From the NCBI GenBank assembly GCA_963693035.2, contig CAXMMQ010000010.1:191049-255048 (forward strand): a DNA stretch of 64,000 nucleotides, in the 5' to 3' direction. The notes beneath the pieces were generated by a model. That model had not been told where the DNA came from. It made no database searches and saw only the letters and a list, made by a program, of their open reading frames with translations. This DNA comes from Lichenicoccus sp963693035 (GTDB lineage: Bacteria > Pseudomonadota > Alphaproteobacteria > Acetobacterales > Acetobacteraceae). A program made the position numbers and the translations under genes. Shown one piece after another: positions 1-9,164 of the stretch. Position 1 is the first letter of the stretch, and each line of letters opens with the position of its first letter.

Positions 1-914
1 TGCTGGCGCCGACCCGCGAACTCGCCAGCCAGATCGCCGAAAGCTTCCGCACCCATGGTCGCGGCACCGGCCTGCGCGTGGCCCTGCTGTATGGCGGCGT
101 GCCCAAGCAGCGGCAGACCCGCACGCTGGCTGCCGGCATCGACATCGTCGTCGCCACCCCCGGACGGCTGCTCGACCATCTCGGCGACCGCACGCTCGGC
201 CTTGACGCGACCGGCATCTTCGTGCTGGACGAGGCCGACCACATGCTCGATCTCGGCTTCATCGCCGACATAAGCCGGATCGTGTCGCTGCTGCCCGCGG
301 AACGGCAGAACCTGTTCTTTTCCGCCACCATGCCGGCTGAGATCGCCTCCCTCGCCCGCGACCTGCTGCGCGATCCGGTACGGGTGGCGGCGGCGGCGGC
401 GGCGATCACCGCGGACGGCGTCGAGCAGCGCGTCATCTTCACCGACACCCAGCGTAAGCGACCGCTGCTGGTCGAGATCCTGAACCGGCTGCTGCGCGGA
501 CGCGCGAGCCGCGCGCGTGTCCTGGTGTTCACCCGCACCAAGCAGGGCGCCGACCAGGCCGTGTCCTTTCTCGACAAGGCGCGCCTGACCGCGACCGCGA
601 TCCACGGCGACAAGAGCCAGGCGGCGCGCGAGCGGGCGCTGGCCGCCTTTCGCGGCGGCGAGGTCACGGTGCTGGTCGCCACCGACGTCGCCGCCCGCGG
701 CATCGACATCGCCGACGTCACCCACGTCATCAACTTCGATATCCCAAACACGCCGGAGACCTATGTCCACCGCATCGGGCGCACCGCGCGGGCGGGACAG
801 CGCGGGGTCGCGGTCTCGCTGTGCGATCCCTCCGAGCGTGCATTTCTGCGCGCCATCGAGAAGCTCACGCGTATCCGCATGATCGTCTCGAAACCGTTCC
901 AGCTCCCGGCGTGA
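1..914 (+). CDS. DEAD-box ATP-dependent RNA helicase, 5' end outside window
   Basis: C-terminal 303 residues of a DEAD-box RNA helicase that uses ATP to unwind or remodel RNA. The reading frame is open from position 3, so the gene starts upstream and the Q motif and Walker A are not visible. Motifs appear in family order: PTRELA (Ia), TPGRLLDH (Ib), DEADHMLDLGF (II), SATMP (III), VLVFTRTK (IV), VATDVAARGIDI (V) and YVHRIGRTARAG (VI). The protein ends shortly after motif VI, so it lacks the long basic tail found in RhlE- or DeaD-type helicases. It converges on a glycosyltransferase gene, with 3 bases between the stop codons. The exact paralogue cannot be named from this fragment. Confidence 0.96.
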   Translation, partial: LAPTRELASQIAESFRTHGRGTGLRVALLYGGVPKQRQTRTLAAGIDIVVATPGRLLDHLGDRTLGLDATGIFVLDEADHMLDLGFIADISRIVSLLPAERQNLFFSATMPAEIASLARDLLRDPVRVAAAAAAITADGVEQRVIFTDTQRKRPLLVEILNRLLRGRASRARVLVFTRTKQGADQAVSFLDKARLTATAIHGDKSQAARERALAAFRGGEVTVLVATDVAARGIDIADVTHVINFDIPNTPETYVHRIGRTARAGQRGVAVSLCDPSERAFLRAIEKLTRIRMIVSKPFQLPA

Positions 915-917
915 CTT

Positions 918-2090
918 TCAAACTGGCGCCGGATCCGAGCGCGCCGCGTCCTGCACAACCCGGTGCCGGCCGTGCACGGCTCCTGGCAGCAGCGGCTCGA
1001 TCTGGCGGCTGAGGCTGCGCGCCATCTCCAGCCACAGGCCGAGCGGGTCGGGCGCCACCGGCGGCGGCGGCGGCGGGTCGTCCAGCAGCCGCATCAGGCA
1101 AACCCCGATGCTCGTCGCCTCCGGCTCGCACAGCAGCGCCATCGCCTCGCCGCGGAACTGTTCCAACAGGCCGCCCACGCGCGTCGCTACCACCCAGCGG
1201 CCGGCGGCCAGCGCGATCGCGGCGACGCCGCTCTGGCTGGCCTCGCGATACGGCAGCACGACGGCGTCGGCCCACGCCACCAGGCTGCCGACCTCGTCCT
1301 CGGGCACCCAGCGGTTCTCGACGGACACGCCCGGCAGGCGGCCGAGGGCGGCAAGCGTGGGCGTGTCGGGTCCCTCGCCGACCACGCGCACCTCGAAACG
1401 TCCCTGCGTGGCCCCTCCCTGCGCGGGATCGACCGATGCCAGGCCGCGCAGGGCAGCCTCGAACAGATCGAGCCCCTTGTACGGCAGCAGCCGTCCGAAG
1501 CAGAGCAGCCGCAGCGGACCGCCATGCGCGAGCGGCGCCGGCGGGCAGCGCCGCTGGAACACCAGGGGCGGCAGCCGTGCCTCGAGCAGCGGCAGGCCCC
1601 GGGCCGCTGGCTGTTGCCGCAGGCGGGCGGCGACATGGCCGGTCAATGCCACCAGCGCGGTCGCCCGGCGGATCAGGGCGCGTTGCAGCGGCATCTGCAA
1701 CGGCAGCCCGTCCCCCGGATGCAGATCGGCATCATGCACCGTGACCACCATCGGGATACGCAGCCGCTGCAGCGCCATGGCCATCAGCAGGTCGAGCGGG
1801 CCCGGCATCGCGCAGATTGCAACCTCCGGGGCAAGCCCACGCAGCCGACGCATCAGCCACGGGATCGAGACCGGAGCCAGCAGCATACGGCCGACATAGC
1901 CGGCGCCCCCGGCATAGGTCGCAACCGGCAGCGCGCAGGTGGGGGCGTCGGACGCCCGGAGGATCTCTGCCCGGCCGGAGAGTGACAGGAACACCGTGTG
2001 GCCAGGCAGCGCGCGCAGGGCGGCTGCGAGTTCGGCCGCCATGCGTGGCCCGGCCCCTCGACGCCCCCACTGCCATACCAGGATACGCAT
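918..2090 (-). CDS. Glycosyltransferase family 4-type (GT-B fold)
   Basis: A 390-residue GT-B glycosyltransferase, probably transferring a sugar from a nucleotide donor to a surface polysaccharide or glycolipid. The start is placed at the ATG whose protein begins MRILVWQWGRRGAG, a typical first beta strand. The frame stays open 82 codons further upstream, but that stretch is inside the preceding gene. The C-terminal half holds LLCFGRLLPYKGLDLF and the donor-binding E-x7-E-type region around EASQSGVAAIALAAGRW. It starts one base after the stop of the upstream glycosyltransferase, so the two are almost certainly cotranscribed and act in one pathway. The sugar and acceptor are not predictable. 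Confidence 0.88.
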   Translation of the reverse strand: MRILVWQWGRRGAGPRMAAELAAALRALPGHTVFLSLSGRAEILRASDAPTCALPVATYAGGAGYVGRMLLAPVSIPWLMRRLRGLAPEVAICAMPGPLDLLMAMALQRLRIPMVVTVHDADLHPGDGLPLQMPLQRALIRRATALVALTGHVAARLRQQPAARGLPLLEARLPPLVFQRRCPPAPLAHGGPLRLLCFGRLLPYKGLDLFEAALRGLASVDPAQGGATQGRFEVRVVGEGPDTPTLAALGRLPGVSVENRWVPEDEVGSLVAWADAVVLPYREASQSGVAAIALAAGRWVVATRVGGLLEQFRGEAMALLCEPEATSIGVCLMRLLDDPPPPPPVAPDPLGLWLEMARSLSRQIEPLLPGAVHGRHRVVQDAARSDPAPV

Positions 2091-2091
2091 G

Positions 2092-3381
2092 TCAGTCCGG
2101 CCCTGGCCGGTCAGGGTCAGGACGGGAGAGTCCGGGGCCGTCATAGCCGATCGCCGCCAGCGCCTCGCAAAGCCCGCCGGCGTCGAAGCGATGACCCGCG
2201 GCCACCCGCGCACGCTCGCCGAGATCGCGCCGCCACTCCGGCGCCTCCGCCAGCCGGCGCAGCGCCTGCGCCGCCGCGTCGGTATCGGCATCCGCCCACA
2301 CCGCGCCGGGCGCCTGGAACACCCCGCGCGGATCACGCGCCTCGATAAGGCGGCAGGCGACCGGGATGCCGCAGCTCTCGTCGAGAAATTCGGCGGTGGC
2401 GGACCAGTCGGTGGCGACCACGGCGCGGCCGAGCATCATCGCCTGCGCCGGCACCAGGCCGAACCCCTCGCTGCGATGCAGCGACAGCACGATGTCGACA
2501 CAGCGTGTCAGGGCGTGCATCTCCGTCTCGGCCAGCATCCGTGTCTCGATCCTGATGTTGTCGCAGCCATCGATCGCCTCCCGCAGCCGGTCCATGTCAG
2601 CCGGATAATGACCTGCATGCCCAGCCTTGATCAGCAAGATGCAATCGGCTCGGTTACCGAAGGCTTTACGAAATGCGACGACCGCACCGAGCGGGTTCTT
2701 GCGCTCGAAGGCGGAGGCGACGCTGAACGAGACCAACACCACCAGAGCCGCCTCGGGCAGCCCGAACGCCGGGCGGCCGAGCGGCGCCGGCACCGGCGGG
2801 CTCAGCGCCAGCGGGATCGGCACCACCCTGACCCGTCCGGGCAGCAGCGTCTCCAGCGCGTTGGCGGTGAAGCGCGACGGCGCCCAGACCTCGTGCACGC
2901 AGGAAGCCGCCGGCGTCCAGCTCGACGGTACTGTCTGCAGCTCCCAGGCCCAGTAGCCGATCACCCGCCGGCCGCGCACCAGTCCACGCGGCAACCGCAG
3001 CAGGGCCGCCGGCAGCACCGGCGCATTGACGTGCAGCAGCAGCGCTGAGCCAGCCGGGAGATCAGGCGCGGCGGGTCCGGCAGCGCCCGACGTCTCGCCC
3101 GGCACGTCGAGGCCCGCAGGCAGCGCCACCGCCGGCACGCCGATCCGGTCCAGCGCGCGGTGCATGATGCGCGCCGCCTCGCCTAGCCCGGACGCGCGCC
3201 CGACCTCGCCGCCGACAATCAGGCCGTTGCAATGCGCAGGTGCGCGCCGGTCCGGCTTCGGGGCCAGCCGGGCCGCCACGCTCGCCAGCAGCCGCCGCCG
3301 CTGCTCGGGAGGAAACCGCCGCCAGAGCCGGTGCAGCGGATGCAGGCCGGTCCGGTGCGGGGCAGACGGAGGGGCAGGCAT
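2092..3381 (-). CDS. Glycosyltransferase family 1/4
   Basis: A 429-residue GT-B glycosyltransferase. The N-terminal half shows an acceptor-side Rossmann region (GLIVGGEVGRASGLGEAAR) and a central GYWAWELQTVP segment seen in mannosyltransferase-like GT4 proteins. The C-terminal half has SFSVASAFERKNPLGAV and the donor-site region HRSEGFGLVPAQAMMLGRAV. The short DPDRPGPD tail is low complexity. It is the first gene of a two-gene operon with the next glycosyltransferase, one base apart. No polymerase, flippase or priming enzyme lies beside it, so the polysaccharide it serves is unknown. Confidence 0.88.
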   Translation of the reverse strand: MPAPPSAPHRTGLHPLHRLWRRFPPEQRRRLLASVAARLAPKPDRRAPAHCNGLIVGGEVGRASGLGEAARIMHRALDRIGVPAVALPAGLDVPGETSGAAGPAAPDLPAGSALLLHVNAPVLPAALLRLPRGLVRGRRVIGYWAWELQTVPSSWTPAASCVHEVWAPSRFTANALETLLPGRVRVVPIPLALSPPVPAPLGRPAFGLPEAALVVLVSFSVASAFERKNPLGAVVAFRKAFGNRADCILLIKAGHAGHYPADMDRLREAIDGCDNIRIETRMLAETEMHALTRCVDIVLSLHRSEGFGLVPAQAMMLGRAVVATDWSATAEFLDESCGIPVACRLIEARDPRGVFQAPGAVWADADTDAAAQALRRLAEAPEWRRDLGERARVAAGHRFDAGGLCEALAAIGYDGPGLSRPDPDRPGPD

Positions 3382-3493
3382 CGAGACCCTTGCTGGCTAG
3401 GCCGCGACCTGGGCGGCTGGCGGTGCGCCGGCGGTCAGGGCCATCCCGCACAGACACCATTGCCGCGCCGGTCGCCCCGTATAGACTGCCGGG

Positions 3494-4720
3494 ATGGCTG
3501 TCACAGACCAAATGAGCACGCCGGAGATCCTGGAGGCGCTGGTCGGGTTCGACACGACGAGCCGCCGGACCAACCTGCCGCTGATCGACTGGGTGCGCAC
3601 CTATCTTGACCGGCAGGGCATCTCCTACCGCCTGACCCATGACCCGAGCGGCGAAAAGGCCAACCTGCACGCCATAATCGGCCCGGAAGCGGAAGGCGGC
3701 CTCGCGCTGTCCGGCCATGTCGATACCGTGCCGGTGGATGGCCAGGCCTGGAGCACCGACCCGTTCCGCCTGACCGGCAAGGATAGCCGGCTGTATGCGC
3801 GCGGCGCCGTCGACATGAAGGGGTTCGTCGCCTCCTGCCTGGCCGCTGTGCCCGACCTGAAGGCGCTGCCGCTGCAACGGCCGGTGCATCTATTCATCTC
3901 CTACAACGAGGAGGTCGATTGCGAGGGTGCCCGGGTCCTGGTGCGCGACCTCGAGGCCGGCCGCCTCAAGCCGGCGCTCTGCGTCGTCGGCGAGCCCTCC
4001 GGCATGAAGCCGATCACCGCCCACAAGGGCCGGCTGTCCGTGCGCGTCACCGTGCGTGGCAAGGCCGGCCATTCCAGCCAGCCGGCGAACGGGGTCAACG
4101 CGATCCATGCAGCAGCCGAGGCGATTGCGTGGATCGCCGCCGAAAGCCGCCGCCTGCAGCAGGACGGCCGGCGCGAGGACGGATTCGAGCCGCCGCACAG
4201 CACGGTCCATACCGGACTCGTCGATGGCGGCTCGATCCTGAACATCATTCCCGAGCGCGCCGGCTTCGAGATGGAATGGCGCACCATCCCCGGCGACGAC
4301 GCCGAGGCCGAGCTCGCGCGCCTTCAGCACCATGCCAGCGAGGTCATCGAAAGCTGGATGCATCGCGTCGATCCTGGCAGCGGCTTCACCTTCGAGCCGC
4401 TGCACACCCTGCCGCCGCTGTCGCTGTCGCCGGACCACGCGCTGGTGGCATTGGTCAGGCAGGCTTCCGGCGCGAACGGGCACGGCAAGGTCTCCTACGG
4501 CACCGAGGCCGGCATCTATCAGGATGCCGGAATCGCCAGCATTGTCTGCGGTCCGGGCGATATCGCGCAGGCGCACCAGGCCGACGAGTGGATCGCGCGC
4601 GACCAGCTCGACGCCTGCGACAGCTTCATCCGCCGCCTCGCCACCAGCCTGACGCGAGATCCCGGCCTGACGCGAGATCCCGGCCTGACGCGAGATCCCA
4701 GCCTGACGCGAGACACATGA
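3494..4720 (+). CDS. argE: Acetylornithine deacetylase (M20 family), ArgE-like
   Basis: A 408-residue zinc-dependent M20 amidohydrolase, most like acetylornithine deacetylase, which removes acetyl from N-acetylornithine in arginine synthesis. Metal and catalytic motifs are visible: GHVDTVPVDG, GAVDMKG, YNEEVDCEGAR, VVGEPSGMKP and a late His in GDIAQAHQADEW. The first ATG is used; a second in-frame ATG lies 18 bases on. The C-terminus ends in nearly four copies of a six-residue LTRDPG unit encoded by an 18-bp tandem repeat, which is not part of the family fold. Its stop overlaps the next start (ATGA), so the two hydrolases are translationally coupled. A related M20 substrate (another N-acyl amino acid) is possible. 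Confidence 0.85.
   Translation: MAVTDQMSTPEILEALVGFDTTSRRTNLPLIDWVRTYLDRQGISYRLTHDPSGEKANLHAIIGPEAEGGLALSGHVDTVPVDGQAWSTDPFRLTGKDSRLYARGAVDMKGFVASCLAAVPDLKALPLQRPVHLFISYNEEVDCEGARVLVRDLEAGRLKPALCVVGEPSGMKPITAHKGRLSVRVTVRGKAGHSSQPANGVNAIHAAAEAIAWIAAESRRLQQDGRREDGFEPPHSTVHTGLVDGGSILNIIPERAGFEMEWRTIPGDDAEAELARLQHHASEVIESWMHRVDPGSGFTFEPLHTLPPLSLSPDHALVALVRQASGANGHGKVSYGTEAGIYQDAGIASIVCGPGDIAQAHQADEWIARDQLDACDSFIRRLATSLTRDPGLTRDPGLTRDPSLTRDT
4648..4713 (+). repeat. 18-bp in-frame tandem repeat at the argE 3' end, about 3.7 copies
   Basis: The unit CCTGACGCGAGATCCCGG is repeated head to tail at 4648-4665, 4666-4683 and 4684-4701 (one mismatch), then partly at 4702-4713. As 18 is a multiple of three, copy changes keep the frame and only lengthen the LTRDPG tail. 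The array ends just before the ATGA junction with the next gene. Confidence 0.95.
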
Positions 4721-5730
4721 GTGGCGATCTGCCTCCCTATCCGCTCCCTGGCATAACGGCGTCCGGGCCGGTCGCGGCTGGCCTGCCGCGCTTCGAGGTC
4801 CGGCTCGCCGCTCCGGATCTCTCGGACTGGCTGCCCGGCAATTGCGGCGTCGCCGGCTTCATGCATTTCGAGGCGGTCCGCCCGGGCCCGCATGTCGCCA
4901 TCACTGCGCTCATGCACGGCAACGAGATCGCCGGCGCGATCGCCCTGGACGAGCTGCTGCGCAGCGGCATCCGACCGTTGCGCGGCAGGCTGACGCTGGG
5001 CTTCCTCAACCTCGCCGCCTTCGAACGCTTCGATCCGGTCCATCCGACGGCGTCACGTTTCGTCGAGGAGGACATGAACCGCCTGTGGGACCGCGACGTG
5101 CTGGCCAGCAGCCGCGAGTCGCTCGAGCTCGCCCGGGCCCGTGCGGTGCAGCCGGTCATCGACAGCGCCGACATCCTGCTCGACCTGCATTCTATGCTGT
5201 GGCCGTCCGATCCGCTGATCCTCAGCGGCCCGACCCTGAAGGGGCGCCGGCTGGCCCGCAGCATCGGCGTGCCGGCGCTGGTAGTGGCCGATCGCGGCCA
5301 TAGCAGCGGCCCGCGCCTGATCGACTATGCCGGCTTTGCGGAGGAGGACGATCCGCGCATCGCCTGCCTGGTAGAGGCCGGTGCGCACTGGGAAGAGGGC
5401 ACTGTCCGTACCGCGCGCCGCTCGGTGGCGACGCTGCTGCGCCAGACCGGCCTGAGCGACGTGCGGCCGGAGCCGTCGGCGGATCAGGGTTCGAAACCAG
5501 CCGGGCGGGGCGCCGAGGTAACCCATGCCGTCACGGCGGCGACCAGCAATTTCAGCTTCGTCCGGCCGTTCCGGGGTGGCGAGGTGATTGCACGGCAGGG
5601 CACGCTAATCGCCCATGATGGCGTGGTGCCGATCTACACGCCCTACGACGACTGCCTGCTGGTCATGCCGAGTCTGCGCCCGACCCGCGGGCACACCGCG
5701 ATGCGGCTCGCCCGGTTCCTCGTGGAATAG
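4717..5730 (+). CDS. Succinylglutamate desuccinylase/aspartoacylase-family zinc hydrolase
   Basis: A 337-residue member of the AstE/AspA branch of M14-like zinc carboxypeptidases, which hydrolyse N-acyl amino acids. Zinc ligands are visible in ALMHGNEIAGA (His and Glu) and ILLDLHSM (His); the catalytic Glu is probably in CLVEAGAHWE. The C-terminal region after about residue 260 is a beta-barrel-like domain (FRGGEVIARQGTLIAHDGV). The start overlaps the stop of the preceding M20 deacetylase by four bases. Pairing of two N-acyl-amino-acid hydrolases suggests a shared role in deacylating amino acids. The exact substrate is not clear, and the family also includes ectoine-derivative deacylases. Confidence 0.82.
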   Translation: MSGDLPPYPLPGITASGPVAAGLPRFEVRLAAPDLSDWLPGNCGVAGFMHFEAVRPGPHVAITALMHGNEIAGAIALDELLRSGIRPLRGRLTLGFLNLAAFERFDPVHPTASRFVEEDMNRLWDRDVLASSRESLELARARAVQPVIDSADILLDLHSMLWPSDPLILSGPTLKGRRLARSIGVPALVVADRGHSSGPRLIDYAGFAEEDDPRIACLVEAGAHWEEGTVRTARRSVATLLRQTGLSDVRPEPSADQGSKPAGRGAEVTHAVTAATSNFSFVRPFRGGEVIARQGTLIAHDGVVPIYTPYDDCLLVMPSLRPTRGHTAMRLARFLVE

Positions 5731-5751
5731 CCGGGCGGAACGGCCCTGTGT

Positions 5752-7080
5752 TCAGCCGAGATAGATCGGGTAGCGCGCGCACAACGCCCTGACCTGCTCG
5801 TGCACCGCGGCCTCGACGGTGGCATTGGCGCCGTCGTTGGAGCCGCTCAGCCCGTCCAGCACGTCGTTGATCATCAGCCCGATGGCGCGGAACTGCTCGG
5901 GGCCGAAACCGCGGCTGGTCGCGGCCGGGCTGCCGAGCCGGATGCCCGAGGTGATCGCCGGCTTCTCCGGGTCGTACGGGATTGCGTTCTTGTTGGCGGT
6001 GATGCCGGCGCGCTCCAGGCTCGCCTCCGCCGCCTTGCCGGTGACCCGCTTGGGCCGCAGGTCCACCAGCAGCAGGTGGCTGTCGGTGCCTCCGGTCACG
6101 ATCGCCAGCCCCTTTTCGATCAAGGTCTCGGCGAGTATCCGGGCATTCTCCACCACCGCCTGCTGGTAGAGCCTGAATTCCGGCTGCAGGGCCTCCCCGA
6201 ACGCCACCGCCTTGGCCGCGATCACATGCATCAGCGGACCGCCCTGCAGGCCGGGGAACACCGCCGAGTTGAACTTGCGGCCGAGCTCCGGATCGTTCGA
6301 CAGGATCAGCCCGCCCCTCGGGCCGCGCAGGGTCTTGTGCGTGGTGGTGGTCACCACGTGCGCGTGCGGCAGCGGGCTCGGATACAGCCCGGCCGCCACC
6401 AGCCCGGCGAAATGCGCCATGTCGACCATGAAGAAGGCGCCAACCTCGTCCGCGACCCGGCGGATGCGGGCGAAATCGATGATGCGCGGATAGGCCGAGC
6501 CGCCGGCGATGATCAGCCGCGGCTTCTCGTCGCGCGCCAGCCGCTCGAGCTCGTCGTAGTCGAGCAGCCCGTCATCGCGCCGCACGCCGTACTGCACCGC
6601 GCGGAACCACTTGCCGGAGAGGTTGGGTGCGGCGCCGTGCGTCAGGTGGCCGCCGGAAGCCAGGCTCATGCCCAGGATGGTGTCGCCCGCGTTCAGCAGG
6701 GCCAAGAACACCGCCTGGTTGGCCTGCGCGCCGGAATGTGGCTGCACGTTGGCGTATTGCGCCGAGAACAGCCGCTTCACGCGGTCGAGCGCCAGGGTCT
6801 CGGCGCGATCGACCTCGACGCAGCCGCCATAGTAGCGACGCCCCGGATAGCCCTCGGCGTATTTGTTGGTCAGCACGCTGCCCTGCGCCTCGAGCACCGC
6901 CCTGGAGACCAGGTTCTCGCTGGCGATCAGCTCGATGCCGTCCTGCTGGCGGACCAGCTCGGCATCGAGGGCTGCCGCTAGCTCGGGATCCGCCTGGTGC
7001 AGCGCGGCCGAGAAGAACCGGCTCAAGTCCGCGCGCGAGGCGGCGGTGTCCAGGTCACCAGGAAGGGAATGGTCGGGCAT
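5752..7080 (-). CDS. glyA: Serine hydroxymethyltransferase
   Basis: A 442-residue PLP enzyme that converts serine and tetrahydrofolate to glycine and 5,10-methylene-tetrahydrofolate, the main source of one-carbon units. Visible signatures are ELIASENLVS near the N-terminus, the NKYAEGYPGRRYYGG substrate loop, and the PLP-lysine segment VTTTTHKTLRGPRGG (Lys near residue 248). Length is slightly above the usual 415-435 because of an extended N-terminus. A good ribosome site (AGGAG) precedes the ATG. It is divergent from the permease gene, with 176 bases of shared upstream region, and ends against the AstE-like gene. Confidence 0.97.
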   Translation of the reverse strand: MPDHSLPGDLDTAASRADLSRFFSAALHQADPELAAALDAELVRQQDGIELIASENLVSRAVLEAQGSVLTNKYAEGYPGRRYYGGCVEVDRAETLALDRVKRLFSAQYANVQPHSGAQANQAVFLALLNAGDTILGMSLASGGHLTHGAAPNLSGKWFRAVQYGVRRDDGLLDYDELERLARDEKPRLIIAGGSAYPRIIDFARIRRVADEVGAFFMVDMAHFAGLVAAGLYPSPLPHAHVVTTTTHKTLRGPRGGLILSNDPELGRKFNSAVFPGLQGGPLMHVIAAKAVAFGEALQPEFRLYQQAVVENARILAETLIEKGLAIVTGGTDSHLLLVDLRPKRVTGKAAEASLERAGITANKNAIPYDPEKPAITSGIRLGSPAATSRGFGPEQFRAIGLMINDVLDGLSGSNDGANATVEAAVHEQVRALCARYPIYLG

Positions 7081-7256
7081 CGGACGGCTCCTGACTGCCC
7101 CTCACGGAGCGGGGGGCTGGTATGCGGAACGCAAGTGCGTTCAACTGGCCGCATCATCTTAGCGCGACAAGCCTGCCGGCGGAACCGTCCGGCCGGCGCG
7201 CCCGGCAAAACACGATACGTCGGGCGCCGCGTGCCCGGATCAGGGAGATAGGTCGT

Positions 7257-8717
7257 ATGTCGCAGGCCACCGCAACCAACGGCTCGCTTTGGCGACGCAA
7301 ATCGATCGAGAGCCTGCAGGCGACCGACGACAGCCACGCGCTTCGACGGGTGCTCGGGCCGGTCAACCTGGTCCTGCTCGGCATCGGCTGCACCATCGGC
7401 GCCGGGCTGTTCTCGCTGACCGGGATCGCCGCCTCCGAGAATGCCGGACCCGCGGTGGTGATCTCCTATCTGGTGGCGGCTGTTGGCTGCGGCTTCGCCG
7501 GGCTCTGCTACAGCGAGCTGTCCAGCATGATCCCGATCGCCGGCAGCGCCTACACCTACGCTTACGCGACGCTTGGCGAGCTGATCGCCTGGATCATCGG
7601 CTGGGACCTGGTGCTGGAGTATGCGGTGGGCGCCGCGACGGTGGCGGTGAGCTGGTCGCGCTACGTGAACTCGCTGTTGCGGGATTTTGGATTCTACATT
7701 CCACCGCGCCTGCTGGCGTCGCCGTTCGAGACCGTGAAGCTTGCCGACGGCACCACCGCAACCGGGCTGATCAATCTCCCGGCGGTGTTCGTCATCGTTG
7801 CGATCTCCCTGCTGCTGATGCGCGGCATCTCCGAGAGTGCGCGGGTGAACGCGGTGATCGTGGTGATCAAGGTCGCCGTCATCCTCGCGGTGATCGGCTT
7901 CGGCATCCCGTACATCAACACCGCAAACTACACGCCGTTCATACCGCCCAACGACGGCACCTTCGGCCATTTCGGCTATTCCGGCATCATGCGCGCCGCC
8001 GGCACGATCTTCTTCGCCTATGTCGGCTTCGACGCCGTCTCCACGGCCGCGCAGGAGACCCGCAATCCGTCGCGCGACATGCCGATCGGTATCCTCGGCA
8101 GCCTGGTGGTTTGCTCGCTCGCCTACGTCGCCTTTTCGTTCGTGCTGACCGGGCTGGTCAACTACAAGGCGATGCTGAACGACGCGGCCCCGGTCGCCAG
8201 CGCCATCGACATGACGCCATACCACTGGCTCAAGGAGATGGTGAAGTTCGGCATCATCTGCGGCTTCACCTCGGTGATGCTGGTGCTGCTGCTGGGTCAG
8301 AGCCGGGTGTTCTACGCGATGTCGCGCGACGGGCTGCTGCCTGGCTTCTTCTCCGATATCCACCCGACCTGGCGCACCCCGTGGCGCTCCAACATCCTGT
8401 TCATGGGCCTGACCGGCGTGCTGTGCGCCTTCCTGCCGATCAGCGAGCTCGGTCACATGACCTCGATCGGCACCCTGCTCGCCTTTGTCATCGTCTGCGG
8501 CGGCGTGCTGGTGCTGCGCCGGCGCGACCCGGACCGGCCGCGCGCGTTCAGGGTGGCGGGAGGCCCGATCATCCCGATCCTTGGCATCCTGTCCTGCCTG
8601 GCGCTGATGGCGTCGCTGGACGGGCTGACCTGGGTGCGGCTGTTCATCTGGCTGGCGATCGGCTTCGTGATCTATTTCGGCTACAGCCGCCAGCACGCCC
8701 GGATCATCCACCAGTAG
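7257..8717 (+). CDS. APC-family amino acid permease
   Basis: A 486-residue polytopic inner-membrane transporter of the amino acid-polyamine-organocation superfamily. The first helix carries the substrate-binding glycine motif (LLGIGCTIGAGLFSLTG), and about twelve hydrophobic segments follow. The sequence around ENAGPAVVISYLVAAVGCG and FFAYVGFDAVSTAAQE resembles the cationic amino acid transporter (CAT) branch. The start is placed at the ATG at 7257, preceded by AGGGAG about ten bases upstream; the frame is open further upstream but that part is hydrophilic and arginine-rich. The substrate is probably an amino acid; which one is not shown. Confidence 0.9.
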   Translation: MSQATATNGSLWRRKSIESLQATDDSHALRRVLGPVNLVLLGIGCTIGAGLFSLTGIAASENAGPAVVISYLVAAVGCGFAGLCYSELSSMIPIAGSAYTYAYATLGELIAWIIGWDLVLEYAVGAATVAVSWSRYVNSLLRDFGFYIPPRLLASPFETVKLADGTTATGLINLPAVFVIVAISLLLMRGISESARVNAVIVVIKVAVILAVIGFGIPYINTANYTPFIPPNDGTFGHFGYSGIMRAAGTIFFAYVGFDAVSTAAQETRNPSRDMPIGILGSLVVCSLAYVAFSFVLTGLVNYKAMLNDAAPVASAIDMTPYHWLKEMVKFGIICGFTSVMLVLLLGQSRVFYAMSRDGLLPGFFSDIHPTWRTPWRSNILFMGLTGVLCAFLPISELGHMTSIGTLLAFVIVCGGVLVLRRRDPDRPRAFRVAGGPIIPILGILSCLALMASLDGLTWVRLFIWLAIGFVIYFGYSRQHARIIHQ

Positions 8718-9164
8718 CGGCCAAGGCCTGCGCCGGCCGGGACTCGAGTGGATCCAGCGCCGGCACCCCAAGCGCGCCGAAATGCCGCAGGTTGCGGGTC
8801 AGGATGGTGTAGCCACGCGCCTGCGCGGTGCCGGCGATGATCAGGTCGGCGAGCCCGGGCGCCTGGCCCTGGCCGCGCGCCCCATCGGCAAGGGCTCCGG
8901 TGTGCCGCGCTACCTGGAGATCCAGGGGGAGCACCCGGGCGCCGTAGAGATGCAGCAGCGTCGTGAGCCACTCCGCCAGCCGGTCCGCCTTGCGTCTTGC
9001 CCCTTGTCGCCGGCTCCTGGCGATCCCGTCTGCCGCCTCGGTCACGGTAATGACCGAGAGGTAGAGCCCAGGCTGTTGCGATCCATCCACCCCGACAAGT
9101 CCGCCGATCTGACAGCCTTGGTTGGCACACCGGCGCAGAGCATGTCGGTGTCGACGAGGTACAC
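8704..9164 (-). pseudogene. VapC-like PIN-domain toxin, frameshifted
   Basis: Remnant of a PIN-domain ribonuclease toxin. One frame encodes the N-terminal strand with the first acidic residue (YLVDTDML) and runs to GWMDRNS. A different frame then carries the rest: GLYLSVITVTEAADGI, LADLIIAGTA with a catalytic Asp, and TRNLRHFGALG. Restoring one base near 9073 would rejoin the two into about 153 residues. The probable start is a GTG at 9164. The tail overlaps the 3' end of the permease gene by 14 bases, in tail-to-tail orientation. All acidic PIN residues survive, so decay looks recent, or the shift is a sequencing error. Confidence 0.78.
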
